From Lasiodiplodia sp. COLG20 (taxonomy: Eukaryota; Ascomycota; Dothideomycetes; Botryosphaeriales; Botryosphaeriaceae), in NCBI GenBank assembly GCA_009801085.1, contig VNWV01000004.1, forward strand, positions 558,001 through 622,000: DNA of 64,000 bases, written 5' to 3'. Under the pieces are notes generated by a model, which ran no database searches, was not told the DNA's origin, and saw only the letters and a list, made by a program, of their open reading frames with translations. The first letter of the stretch is position 1; each line of letters begins with the position of its first letter. Both the position numbers and the translations under genes were made by a program. Shown here piece by piece: positions 33,781 to 44,899 of this stretch.

Positions 33781-35940
33781 ATGGACGACATCAGACAATC
33801 TCAGAAGCTTGTGCGCATGTACAGCTTCGAAGCAGAGGAGAGGCTGCCGCCACCCAATGATGCTCACCAACTCGCCTCTGCCCTAAGCCGTGAGAAAGGC
33901 GACTTAGACAGACTTACCGCGCCATGGCGTAAATTTTTCGAGCCATGGGACCAGAGAGACAGCAGCGAGTAAGTATCAAGCACCACCACTCTAAATTCAT
34001 TAGATATCTAAAATGTCTGTTGTAAAACGAGCAGAAGTGCGATAACGCGTGTCATTAATGTCGAATCGAAAAAGCTCCAAGACCAGTGGCTTATCTTCGA
34101 GCAGCAGAGCCCGCCCGAGGAGCAGCTGGACCTTAGCTGCGATGAGCCCACGGTACAAGGGATCGTCAACATGGTCGACGAGATGAGGATAGCATGGGCC
34201 GCTAAACGGTCGAAAGGGTTCATTGGCAAAGCTCTGGACCAATTCCACCGGTTCTGCCACACGCTCGATTCGCATCGCACGTTGATCGAGGTCCTGCCGG
34301 AAGGGAATGAGTATGTGTCCCTTTTCACTGGCTCATTAAATGCGGTCATCAAGGTGAATTTCCATCGTGCATTCATGGGATTGAAACTAGACTAATCCGT
34401 TCTAAGGCCAGCGTCAACCACGAAAGAATCGCGGAAGGGCTCGCGCAGGCACTGTGGCAGATTAGCGAGCATATCGCCGAATGTGACATGAAGCGAGAAC
34501 TCTTTCCGACGCAGCAGATGAAGGGCGAAGTTGCGAAGTTCTATACCGAGATCTTCACCTTCCTGTCGGACGTCATGGGGTGGATGACACGGAAGCGCCG
34601 CGGGCGGTTCATGGACTCATTCAAGGAGGACTTCAATAAAAGGTTCGAGGACAAGGTCGAGAGCATCGTGGTCATCTCAAAGAAGATGCGTACATTGGCC
34701 GCGCTTGGAACAAGTGCTGAGCAACGAGTTATGCGTCTGACTATGGAGAAGATTGGGTCAGAGATCCAGGACATCCGAACGGGCCAGGAGGGTGACTCGC
34801 GGCATAATGCTGAGCAGACCCATCGGTTGGAGAGGCTAGAAGAGCAGCTTTCGGACCTCAAAGCTGCCCTAAGAGACGAAAGCCGCAACTTCAAGCAACT
34901 AGCGTCGGACATACAACTTCTTCTTCAAGGCCAGGCACTCCAATACATTTGTAGCCAGCCTCCAGAAAGTAAGTTCAACTTCCACCCTTGCCACGGAATG
35001 AAGCTCATTACAGATCCACAGAACGACAACTGCCCCCTCCCAGCGACCAGCCCATCGCGCAGACGTCACCTGCCGCAGCATCGCCACCCGAACGTAAGTT
35101 CCCATACCGCCTTACCGCAGCCCCTCCACTCACTCTCCAGCCCACCCAGAAGTGCCCCCATGGAGCTCAGAAACCGTCTCTTCCCACTCCCGCGACTTCG
35201 AAAACTTTTTCTGCCGCGACCGCGTCCGCCTGCACCCCCGTGCCGACCTGGGCCCCATCACCGCCTCGCTCGCGACCGCCACGCGGTTGTCTAGCTGGCT
35301 GGCATTATCACCATCGTCTCGTACTCCTGCACCATCATCCACACTCTGGCTAGCCGGCCCGGACGTCGCCGCCGACGCCTTCGCCAACCCCGTCACCGTG
35401 CTGGCAACACAGCTCCTCAGGCTTGCAGACGCGCGCAGCATTCCCACTCTCTCGTACTTCTGCGAGCTGCGCCGCGGTGAGCAGCTGCGGGTGGGGAATG
35501 TGAGTCGTGAAGCCCAGGCGGCGGTTGCGCTGGTGTGCGCGCTAGTAAGGCAGGCGGTCGAGCTGCTGCCACCGGCAGCGAACGAAGCGGGCGAAGCGGC
35601 AGGCGAAGCACAAGCGGCTGGAGTCGACATCAACCTGTCCGAGCAACGGTTTCGGGTGGTGGACGGGACGGTACTGACGTGGGACGAGGCGGTGGGAGTG
35701 CTGCGAGACGTGCTAGGGCTTCTGCCGCGGACGGTGGTCTGCGTCATTGATGGGATGCAGTGGTTGGACGATAGTAGTACTGCGGTGTATTTGGGGGAGC
35801 TAGTGCGGACACTGCGGTGGCAGGAGAAGGTGAAGGTGTTGTTCACGACGGCTGGGAGGTCGAGGTGTTTGGTAAAGGCGCTTGATGCGTCGGAGACGCT
35901 GGTATTCGATAGTGGAGATAGAGTGGGTTTGGTGCCTTGA
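33781..35940 (+). CDS. DUF7708-like STAND-related protein with NTPase domain lacking Walker A (643 aa, 5 exons)
   Basis: Exons are 33781-33968, 34035-34353, 34407-34968, 35022-35093 and 35150-35940; introns of 66, 53, 53 and 56 nt keep the frame. The N-terminal 270 residues (from WLIFEQQSPPEE through GFIGKALDQFHRFCHTLDSH and EIFTFLSDVMGWM) match the helical domain often placed before fungal STAND NTPases. A coiled-coil-prone segment (about 285-350) follows, then a Pro/Ser linker. The C-terminal 260 residues look like an NTPase: strand LWLAGPDVA at the P-loop position and VVCVIDGMQWLDD as Walker B. No GxxxxGK[ST] is present, and no WD, TPR or ankyrin repeats follow. It is probably a non-hydrolysing or regulatory relative. 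Confidence 0.8.
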
Positions 35941-36225
35941 GTTGGTTGGGTGGGTGGGTAATGCCAGTGGAAGGTATTTTTGCTCGCGAGGATACTGAAA
36001 ATTCAGGAGGGCAATCTTGGTAGATCACTCCAGAATTTGATGAAAGTCCAGGAGTATTTCAGTAGAGTCTCAGTTCAAAATTGGCCCTACGATGTTCAAA
36101 ACAAAAATATATGTCATTTTGTCAGGTTAAACAACCACATAAGGAAAGGGAAATTACAACGAATACCCCAGTACATCCCGCTCAAAACCTGCAATCCCAA
36201 CCAAACCAAACCCACTGCGTACAAA

Positions 36226-39200
36226 TCACACAGCATAAACATTAACATCATCCACTCTAATTGTCGTGAACCCCGTCGTCCGCGAGCAATGAGCAGAGAT
36301 GGAAATAACAGTATTGCTATTCGCACCAGAGATATAGTTCCCGCCAAACGCCCTGAAGACGTCTTCGTCGGGGCTGATGTCCTGATCGCCCGACACGGGG
36401 TTCCCGTTCATGTTGACCGACACAGTACACGAACCCACCCCGCCGACGCGGCGAGCCTTGAAGTTTACGCCGTAGGCGGTGCGCGGCTTGAGTTGGATGG
36501 TCTGGGCCAGGGTGAAGGAGGGGTAGCCGGCGGGGAGGTTGATGGCGCTGCATATATGCTGTCAGTACCGGATCGTGCTGGAAGAGGGGGAGGGTAAGAC
36601 TTACGCGCTGTTGTGGAAGATGTTCGCATCGCCGTCGGCGTTGAAGTCGATGGTGGCGCCGCCGGCCGCACCCGCGGACTTCCACGGCGGTGCGGTGTTG
36701 CCTACGACGGTGTCGAAGCGGCCGTTTTGGACGAGCTGGACGTTGGGCGGAGTGAAGCAATCTCCCAGGTAGCAGATGCCGGATGTGCACTGGATTGATG
36801 ATGTCAGTGCCCGGGGGCTTTCCACAGGGGAACAAACGATAGGGCTGATTCCAACTTACGACATTGCCACAGGCACCGCAATTATTCGGGTTATCCTGAA
36901 GACTGAGACACGTATCTCCACACTGATCTCCCGGACACCCACACCCGCTGCCCTTGCATGTCGTTCCTTTCGGACACTGCCAAAACGTCAGCTATACACC
37001 CCCTCAGCGTTCAACCTTCTGTCACTCACCTTCCTCCCACATCCACCACAATTGTTCGCATCCAAGCCCAGCGCGACGTTCACACACTGCAGCGCAGTCC
37101 CGCTTGCAGAAGCACTGCACAGCGAGGTGCTAGTATCGCCGCAGTGACAGGTGCAGCGGGCCGAGTTGGATGCGTAGAAAGCGTCGCCGGCGAAGGCCCG
37201 GACTGCGAAGGCATAGCTGGCACCACTGATGCGGCACGCGGCCCACTGTGCGGCCTGCGCGGTGCTTGGGTACCGCTGGTCACACGTGCTCGCTATGCAG
37301 CTGCCCAAGTCCGAGTTGCAGCTATCGAAGGTTCCCGTATCGCAATTGTCTGGTTGAGGGGGAAGCAGGTTAGTTGGATGTGCTTGGGTAGGGATAGGGG
37401 AGAGGGGATATAGGGAGGCGCTTTTCGTTGGTACGACCGTTCGTGAGGTGCTGTATGTACATGGGTGGAAGTGTAATAGTGAGAAGGGGAGGAAGTGTGC
37501 AAGTATGGGTAGGTCAGGGCATTGTCCTGAAGCAAAGCTTACCAAAGCAGAGATCATGCGAATTACAGCACCCCGTAAAGTCAAAAGTCGGCACCTTCGC
37601 ACCGCCCATCTGCGCGCACGTCCCATTCGCCATCGGCTGCCGCGCACCAGGCTTGACGGTGCTGAGCAATCCAGCCGGCGCAGCCGGGCAGCGCGGGTAA
37701 GCAGGCCCAGAAGCACCAGCATCATCGCCACCGTCCACACCGTCTGCACCATCAGCCCTCCTCTCCCACCTCGGCCGGCGGAGCCGCTGCTCCCACAAGT
37801 TCCTCCTGCTCCCCCTCTTTCCCTTATTCTTCTTCTTCGGCGTGAACACCCCCGGACTCGCCGCCGCCGCCGCATCAGCATCAGCATCAGCCGCCGCATC
37901 CGCCTCATTCTCCGAATCCTCCACCGTCTCGGCCTTCGCCGCGGACACGGGCACGACGCCAGCAACGGGCAGCACCTTGATGAAGTCGTCGGGCGACAGC
38001 GGCTGATTGATCGTCGTGCCGCCGACGTTCGGATCCGTCGTCACCTGCCACGGAAAAGTCTCGTCGTCGCGGTCGACGAGCGGGGCCTGCGTGAAGACCT
38101 GGACGAAGCCGTCGCAGTTGACGGTGAAGGCGGACGTGGTGACAGCCAGGTTGTCGCCGTCCAGGTCCGCGGCGAAGGGGCCGGTGGAGAGGTCGGTGAG
38201 GATGAAGGTGCCGTCGGGCTTGAGGGCGACGAAGCGGGGGTAGTCGCCGTCGAGGACGAGTTCGTGGGATCTACCGTGGTTTGAGTGGGGGGCTTTCTTT
38301 CTTTCTTTTTTTTCTTTGGGGGGGTTTTTTATAGGAGCAGAACGTGGAAGAGAGTGTGGTGGAAGACAAGAGGAGAGAGAGAGGTGTTGAGACTCACTCT
38401 GAGTAAGGAAACCCCCATGGATCCGGCTCGAAGTGGAAGGTGGTGAGATTGAGTGGTGTGCCTGTGCCGAGGAATTGTGCTTGCAGGGTTACCACTTGGT
38501 CGTTCGTGAGCGCTCCGATGCTGTTGCCAAGGTTGTACAGGGCTTTCCCGTCCTGCGTCACCAGGTTCTGTTGTGATATGTGCGTCAGTGATGTTGCCCA
38601 AACGTCGGAGGGAGCGGAATCAAGGCTCACAAATTTCTGTTCACTACGCAGGTCAAACACACAGTTTGGTGTGGCTGTCGGAAGCTTGACCGTTGCAACC
38701 GTTGCGTTTGCGGTGAAGGTAGGGAGATCGACTTCGGTGTATGTGTATGAGGCCAGGAAGGCATTTACGTCCGAGGGTGTGGGGGCACCAGGCACCGGGA
38801 TTGATGGTGGGAGAGATTGAGATGAAGGTGACTAGAGAGTATGAGTTGCTGATAGAGTATGGCAGTGTGATTCGGACTTACCACTGGCGATAACGACACT
38901 TGCGATGATGACACTTGCGGCGACGACGCTGGAGGTGACGACGATACCAACAGTCCCGGTAAAATAAGATTACTGACAGCAGAAGACAAAATCGAGATAG
39001 CTGGAACGCCGAGTGAGAGATCGACACCAAGCGACAGTCCGAGATCTGGAGCATTAGTTGCCGCGGAGCTACCGACTGCTATCGAGGGCGCGATTGACGT
39101 TAGAGCACTTGCTGTGGAGGAGCGAGAAATCCCCGGTGGGAGGCCAAGATCACTGACTGGAAGTGGAACCGCGGCGCTTCCAGATGCTGAGACCCCTATT

Positions 39201-42200
39201 AATGCAGAAGTACCAATCGACGAAGACTGAGGAAGAGACATTGAGGAAATACTTCCAACTGGGACAGAAGACCCGGGAGCAGATACTGGTGGAAGGCTCG
39301 CAACTGAAGTAGAGGAGCTAGAAGTAGATACTGAAGATAGAGATGCAGATAGGGAGAGACTTCCAATTGAAGTTGAAGATGCGGCTGTAGGTCCTGAAGA
39401 GGCGCTTCCAATTGGGACAGAAGACTGGGCAGCAGATGAAGAGGTAGACGGAGAGAGAATTTGGAATGAAATAGCCGAGCTTCCCAATGACGCTGCGGAG
39501 ACTTCCGACGTAAGTGCCTGTGGTGCTGATGAAGATAACAGCGAGCTTTGCCCGGCAGGTGCAGGACTGCTAATGGCCGATGCAGGTAGAATCGGCAATG
39601 AAGACGTGCTGCTGCTGACTGGCGTCAATGAACTTGCAACAGCAGGTAAGCTAATTGATGGCTGCTGGACTACCGGTGAACTTGAAGAAGGCTGAGTATT
39701 AAATGTTGGTGAAAATACTCCCGAGGAAGAGAAAACTTGGAGGGGTGATGAAGCTAATTGAATGGATGATGACACGGAAACCTGGGTATTAAGAGTCGGC
39801 GAAGGGGGTATTGAAGAAGACGGAGCCACATCGGACGATGAAGGTGGTACGGTAGATGATTGGATCGAAGCGGGAAGGACAAGCGGTGTTGATGAAGAAA
39901 ATACTTGAGAAGGAGCAACAGGTGCTGAAGAGCCTGGAAGGGGTTGGGAAGTAGAAGATGATATTGGAATGGCTGTATTTTGCAGCAAGCTCGATGAAGA
40001 TACGCTTGAAGAGGAAACTTGGGCAGATGTTGATGATGATACAAAAGGGGCCAACGTGGATGACGAAGCCAATGGCGCTATACTTTGCGGCAATGTAGAC
40101 GAGGATGGCTGTGAAGGAAGGACAGCAGAGGAGCCGACAGGTATGGAAGAGCCTCCGATGGATAGAGAAGTAGAAGAGGACAGTAATGGAGCTGCAGATC
40201 CCGGTGATCCAGATGGAGATAGTCCGGATGGAGAGGAAACTCCGGCAGACGTGAAAGATGATTGAGAAGGTGGCGAGGAGGAAGATGGAGACTGCAAAGG
40301 GGCTGTGCCTGCCACTAATGGTGATGATGATGGTTGTAAAGGAGAAACTATGACTGTTGAAGATGATTGAATAGGCGGTACCGTTGACTGCGACGAAGGT
40401 GGACCTCCCACCAATGCTGATGAAGATGGCTGCGAAGGAGAGACTCCCGAGATTGAAAATGATGCAGCAGGGGGCGCCGTTGCTGACGACGATGATGAGG
40501 TTGTACCTCCCGCTCCAGCTAATGCTGATGGTGGCGGGCCCAGTGGAATCAGGTTGCTGTTGGATGCAGCCCCGCTTCCAGTGGCAGCAGTCGAAGATGA
40601 CAATACCGACAATGCAGCTGACGAAGGTAAGGTGGCGATGGAAGCTACCGAACTCCCTGTATTGGTTGATGAGGTTCCAATATTCAATGCTGTTCCCGCA
40701 GATATCGCTAAAGATGAACTAGACGAGGATACAGGCGGTAAAGAGGATGCGGGTGTCGATGATAAGGCAGCCGCTAAAGACGATAGAGGTGCTGAAGAGG
40801 ATATGACAGCTGACGAGGATACGAGTGGTGAAGCGGATAGTGGCGTTGAGGATGATAATGGTGCTGGAGATGACACGATCGTTGAGGAGGAGGTAGCTGG
40901 AGAAGATACAACCGCTAAAGAGGATAGGGCGTTTAAGGCGGATGAGAGGACTGAAGAGGACACAGACGCTGAGGAGGGCGAGGGTGCCGAAGATGACGCA
41001 GGTGTCAATGATGAGATACCCGCGAAAGAGGGCAAAGGTGCCGAAGAGGATACAAGCCCTGAAGCGGATACAAGCGCTGAAGCGGATGCGAGAGCTGAAT
41101 TGCCCAAGAGTGTTGAAGGGGAGGCAGGAATTGAAGAGAATAGGGATAGTGAAGAGGATGAGGCGGCTGAAGGCGATACGAGTACCGAAGATAACGCGAG
41201 CGTTGAAGATGCAGGCGCTGAAGAGGACAATAGCGCTGAAGAGGATACGAGCGCTGAAGGAAATGCAGCCACTGAAAGGGATGCTGGCACTGAAGAGGAG
41301 CCACCACTGGATGATACCACAGCACCTCCTGACAAAGCACTCGACCCAAACGCAGACCCCTGAATTGTTACTGCCGACGTGCTGCTTGAGATTCCAGGCA
41401 GTGAAGACACAAATAAGCTTGATGGCGGCAAGCTGACTTGGCTTGGTGCAATTGAAGAAGCTTGAGATGAGCCAGAAGCCAGGGCGAAGCTCCCTTGACT
41501 CGGCGCAATAGAAGAAACTTGCGATATATCTGAGTTGAGGATGGATGACGCAACCCCAAAGCCGCTGAAAGGGGATCCAGAAGCAGACAATAAAACACTA
41601 GTTGGACTTTCCAGCAACGCTGAAAAGTCTGAGCCGATTTGCCCTAGTCCAAACGAAGAGAACTGAATGCCACTGGATATCACAGGCAGAGATGAGAGCT
41701 CAGGGTTGCTCAAACTAATATCCGGTAATGATGCCGTGATGCTTATTGATACACCGGGGACTATGGCAATAGCAGTCCCAGGAACGAGTTCACCAGATGT
41801 CGAAGTCGGGGTACCAACATCTGAAGGTGTAGATGTTTCTATGAGCGGCGCTTGTTCGGATGTCGAAAAGGTTTCTGCAGCACTAGATGTTGACGAGAGC
41901 TCGCCTGTTAGCTCGGTCCCAATTTCAAGCCCTGTTGTTGAGGATGAAGAGCTAGTAGGACTCGATGAGAGAATTGCCCATGTGATAGCTAGTGAAGAGC
42001 TTTCTTGTGTCTCTTCTGACAACGAAAGAGAAGGAAAAACAACAGAAGAATCCGAGAGAGAGGAAGACGGAGAGAGAATAATGGACGGGAAAGAAGAAGC
42101 AAAAGCAGAAGAAAATTCAAGAGATGAAGAGGAGGAGGATGATGACGATAAACTGGAAACAAGAGACGATATGGAACTTGAAGTCGACGAAGAAGCTGTA

Positions 42201-43540
42201 CTACTCTCAACTGCAGTAGACTCGCCAATAGCCGGCTGAGCGGAGCTCTGGGATGTGCTCGAAAGTTCTTGGCTGGAAAATGGAAGGGCACCCTGAGTGA
42301 CTGCCGTTGTGCCAGAGGTTCCTGTGCTCGAGGTCGACCCGGCTCGTGACGAGGACGTGGCAGTACTCCGTGCAAGACTAGTCGAGATTTGTCTGCTGGA
42401 CGAAGAAATCCTGGAGGATGAAGCCGATGAGGATCTGCTGCTGAGCCCTGGGCCTATTGATGTTCGGGTGGATGTGGAGACCGCTGAACTAGTACTCGAC
42501 CGTACTATGCTTATGGATAATACCTGTCTGGATGAACTGCGTCGGGAGGAAGACGATGGAACTAGATTGGACAGTCCGGGCGGTATTAATCCAGATCTGG
42601 ATGATGTTGCCAACGAAGAAGATGTTGAAGACGCGGACAAAGTTGTTCTTGTACCCGGTGCGAGATTTGTTTTCGCTGGTGGTATGAAAAGCCCAGATTG
42701 TGTCGCGCTCGAGGTGGTCTCCGAAGTCTCAGAAGATGGAGGGGCGAGAGCCGTGCCCGGTTGTGGTGGTAGAGCTTCAGCCTGTGCCGAGCTTGTTGAA
42801 GACGCCGCACTCTCAGAGGTACTCGAGATGTCTTCGATTGAAACCGAAGGTGTTGGTTTTTCTGACGTCTCAAGGGTAACCTCGGGGGTACTTGACGATT
42901 CATCTCCAGAGGGTGTTGGTTTTGCCGAAGACTCAAGCGTAACTTGTGGGAGATTTGATGATTCATCTGCAGAGGTCGAGCTTGTCGGCTCCTCTGCAGC
43001 CTCTTCAACTGTAGACGAAGATCCGATTGGGTTTGGCTGGAATGAAATTGAAAAGTCATTGAATGTGGTGCTGAAGGACGTTGTTGATGTGGTTGGCGTA
43101 GAATTTGACGAGGCAGAAGTGCTAGGGACAAAGTCCTCCAACGTGGATGACGTCGAGCTCGACGAGATGGACGTGCCACTTGGAGTCTGACCAAAGGTGC
43201 TGGTTGTTTCCGCAACGGATGATACTGTCGGTCCGACCCTTGTACTTGTGGCTTCAAAGTCTGTCGCAGAGGGGTTGGCAAGGGTCGTCTGTGTCGAAGA
43301 TTCGGTAGTGAGAGTCGTATCTGTGACAACGGTATTGAGGAAGGTTGGGGCGTTTGTGACAGGGATTACAACGCTATTGCCGACGCTGAGCAAGCCATTC
43401 TGTGGAATAGGAGTCGACACCAAGACGGGTTGCAGAAGCACGATGGGGCGGATCCGGATGACGATGACTAAACGAGGGTCGTCCGACTGTGCCAGGGCCG
43501 TTGGTGCCAGTAAGGCACCAATTAGGAGGGCCAAAAGCAT
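36226..43540 (-). CDS. Giant secreted Ser/Thr-rich protein with phospholipase A2-like, Cys-rich and lectin-like modules (2233 aa, 8 exons)
   Basis: Exons are 43540-38882, 38831-38631, 38567-38398, 38270-37543, 37349-37030, 36976-36860, 36789-36605 and 36547-36226; all seven joins keep the frame. A signal peptide (MLLALLIGALLAPTALA) is followed by about 1500 residues dominated by Ser, Pro, Thr and Ala, a mucin-like stalk presumably heavily O-glycosylated. A globular domain (about 1560-1760) precedes a segment containing TGCCNSHDLCFDNC (about 1910), the CCxxHD signature of secreted phospholipase A2 with the catalytic His-Asp. Two Cys-rich NNCGxCG repeats come next, then a C-terminal beta-sandwich (VQNGRFDTV to RVDDVNVYAV) like carbohydrate-binding modules. 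I infer a cell-wall or extracellular adhesin/lipase. Enzyme activity is unproven. Confidence 0.8.
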
Positions 43541-44291
43541 GGCGGAAGGTGGTCCGGAGAGTCGATGCCTGGGCTCGGAAAAGACGGCAGCGTTGGCGGT
43601 TCATAAAGACAGAGTTTTATTGCGAGCATGGTGGAATGTGATTGATCCTCATGAAGAATGAGCAATTGGGAATAGTAACGAAGATCACCCATTCTTGGAG
43701 GGCATCTCGTTCCCGACTAGTTGTTGGTTGTGTAACGCACGGCGAGTTTCAGGTGTGGAAGGATTACCCTTTGCGACAGTCCCTGGAGCTTGGCTGTTTA
43801 TATCTCTTACCAGCAATATTACAGCTATTCTTAATATCCCATGGCGATGCATTTTTGGTTCTGCAGTAGGATTGGCTTTTAACCTAGGGCGTTTCCCCAA
43901 CATTGCCTCGTTTCAATTCCACAGTGCATCCCTTTCTGCTTCGTCCGCTTGATATTCGGCCAATATCCTTATTACCAGCCTGCGTTCTGGCCCCGTCGGA
44001 ATTCTCCCCAATGATTCTCTGGAATCTTCCGTTTCATCGGCGATTGGAAATACCAAAAGCGAGCGTGTTCGCACCGTTACATGGGCAGCATTCGCCCCCG
44101 TTACGAAGTGCTCCACCCGACAAAGTCATGCACAGTGGCGTAGACAAACCGCTCGAGTCATGCACCTTCCCGATCAGGTCACCGTTCATGCGGCGCCGAC
44201 CAAACGGGAAACCGACGGCGGCTCGCTAAATATTTATTAACCACCGACTCCCACTTCCTCTGGCATCCAAACAACATCCACGACCAACACA
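43541..44291. promoter_or_regulatory. Divergent region with TATA-like element before the GNAT gene
   Basis: 750 bp with no supported gene between two divergent starts. TATTTATTA at 44231-44239 lies about 55 nt upstream of the GNAT ATG and is a plausible TATA box. Confidence 0.45.
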
Positions 44292-44891
44292 ATGAAGAAC
44301 CCATTCTGCTCCGAGCGGCTGCACTACCGCGCCATCCGCGACACGGCCGAAGACGAAGCCTTCGTGCATTCCATCCAGAATGACCCACTAGCGTACGGCC
44401 TATCCAACATGACGCTGCTGCGGCCCGAAACCTCGAGGGCGAGTGGCGAATGGAAGAAACACCTGACGGAAAAATGCCTCATCGCCGTCATCATCTGCAT
44501 CGCGCCGCCGCTGCCGGCAACCAGCGCTGAGGAGAAAGCGGCGGTGCCGATAGGAATCATCTCGCTCACGAATCCGCAGCCGGGATACGAGCATCACCGC
44601 AACAGCAACCTCGGCGTCGACATCCTTGCGGCGCACAGGGGCAAGGGGTATGGCGGCGAGGCTATCCAGTGGATCGTCGATTGGGGGTTCCAGTACGCAG
44701 GGCTGCACCGCATTGGCCTCGAGTGTTTTTCGTACAACGAAGGCGCGGCAAGGCTGTACGAGCGGTTGGGGTTTGTGGCTGAGGGGCGCAGGAGGGAGAC
44801 GGTTTGGTTCGACGGCGCGTGGCATGACATGCTGCAGTTTTCAATGCTAGAGCAGGAGTGGAAGGAAAAGCAGCAGAAGAGCGAGAGATAG
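44292..44891 (+). CDS. GNAT N-acetyltransferase, RimJ/RimL type (199 aa)
   Basis: The single exon starts MKNPFCSERLHYRAIRDTAE. The acetyl-CoA pyrophosphate-binding motif appears as AAHRGKGYGGEAIQWIVDWG (R-G-K-G-Y-G), preceded by the beta-4 strand SNLGVDI. The beta-5 region LHRIGLECFSYNEGAARLYE and LGFVAEGRRRETV complete the fold. Family members transfer acetyl from acetyl-CoA to amino groups of proteins or small amines in the cytosol; substrate unknown. The stop lies 8 bp from the 3' end of the convergent CoA-transferase gene, so their transcripts must overlap. Confidence 0.9.
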   Translation: MKNPFCSERLHYRAIRDTAEDEAFVHSIQNDPLAYGLSNMTLLRPETSRASGEWKKHLTEKCLIAVIICIAPPLPATSAEEKAAVPIGIISLTNPQPGYEHHRNSNLGVDILAAHRGKGYGGEAIQWIVDWGFQYAGLHRIGLECFSYNEGAARLYERLGFVAEGRRRETVWFDGAWHDMLQFSMLEQEWKEKQQKSER

Positions 44892-44899
44892 CCTCAACA

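Noticed and set aside
40554..43190. Long plus-strand open frames (297 and 269 codons) opposite the Ser-rich protein
   Set aside because: They are antisense shadows of a biased Ser/Pro/Thr codon stretch; composition is extremely Glu/Asp/Val-skewed, with no domain and no splice logic.
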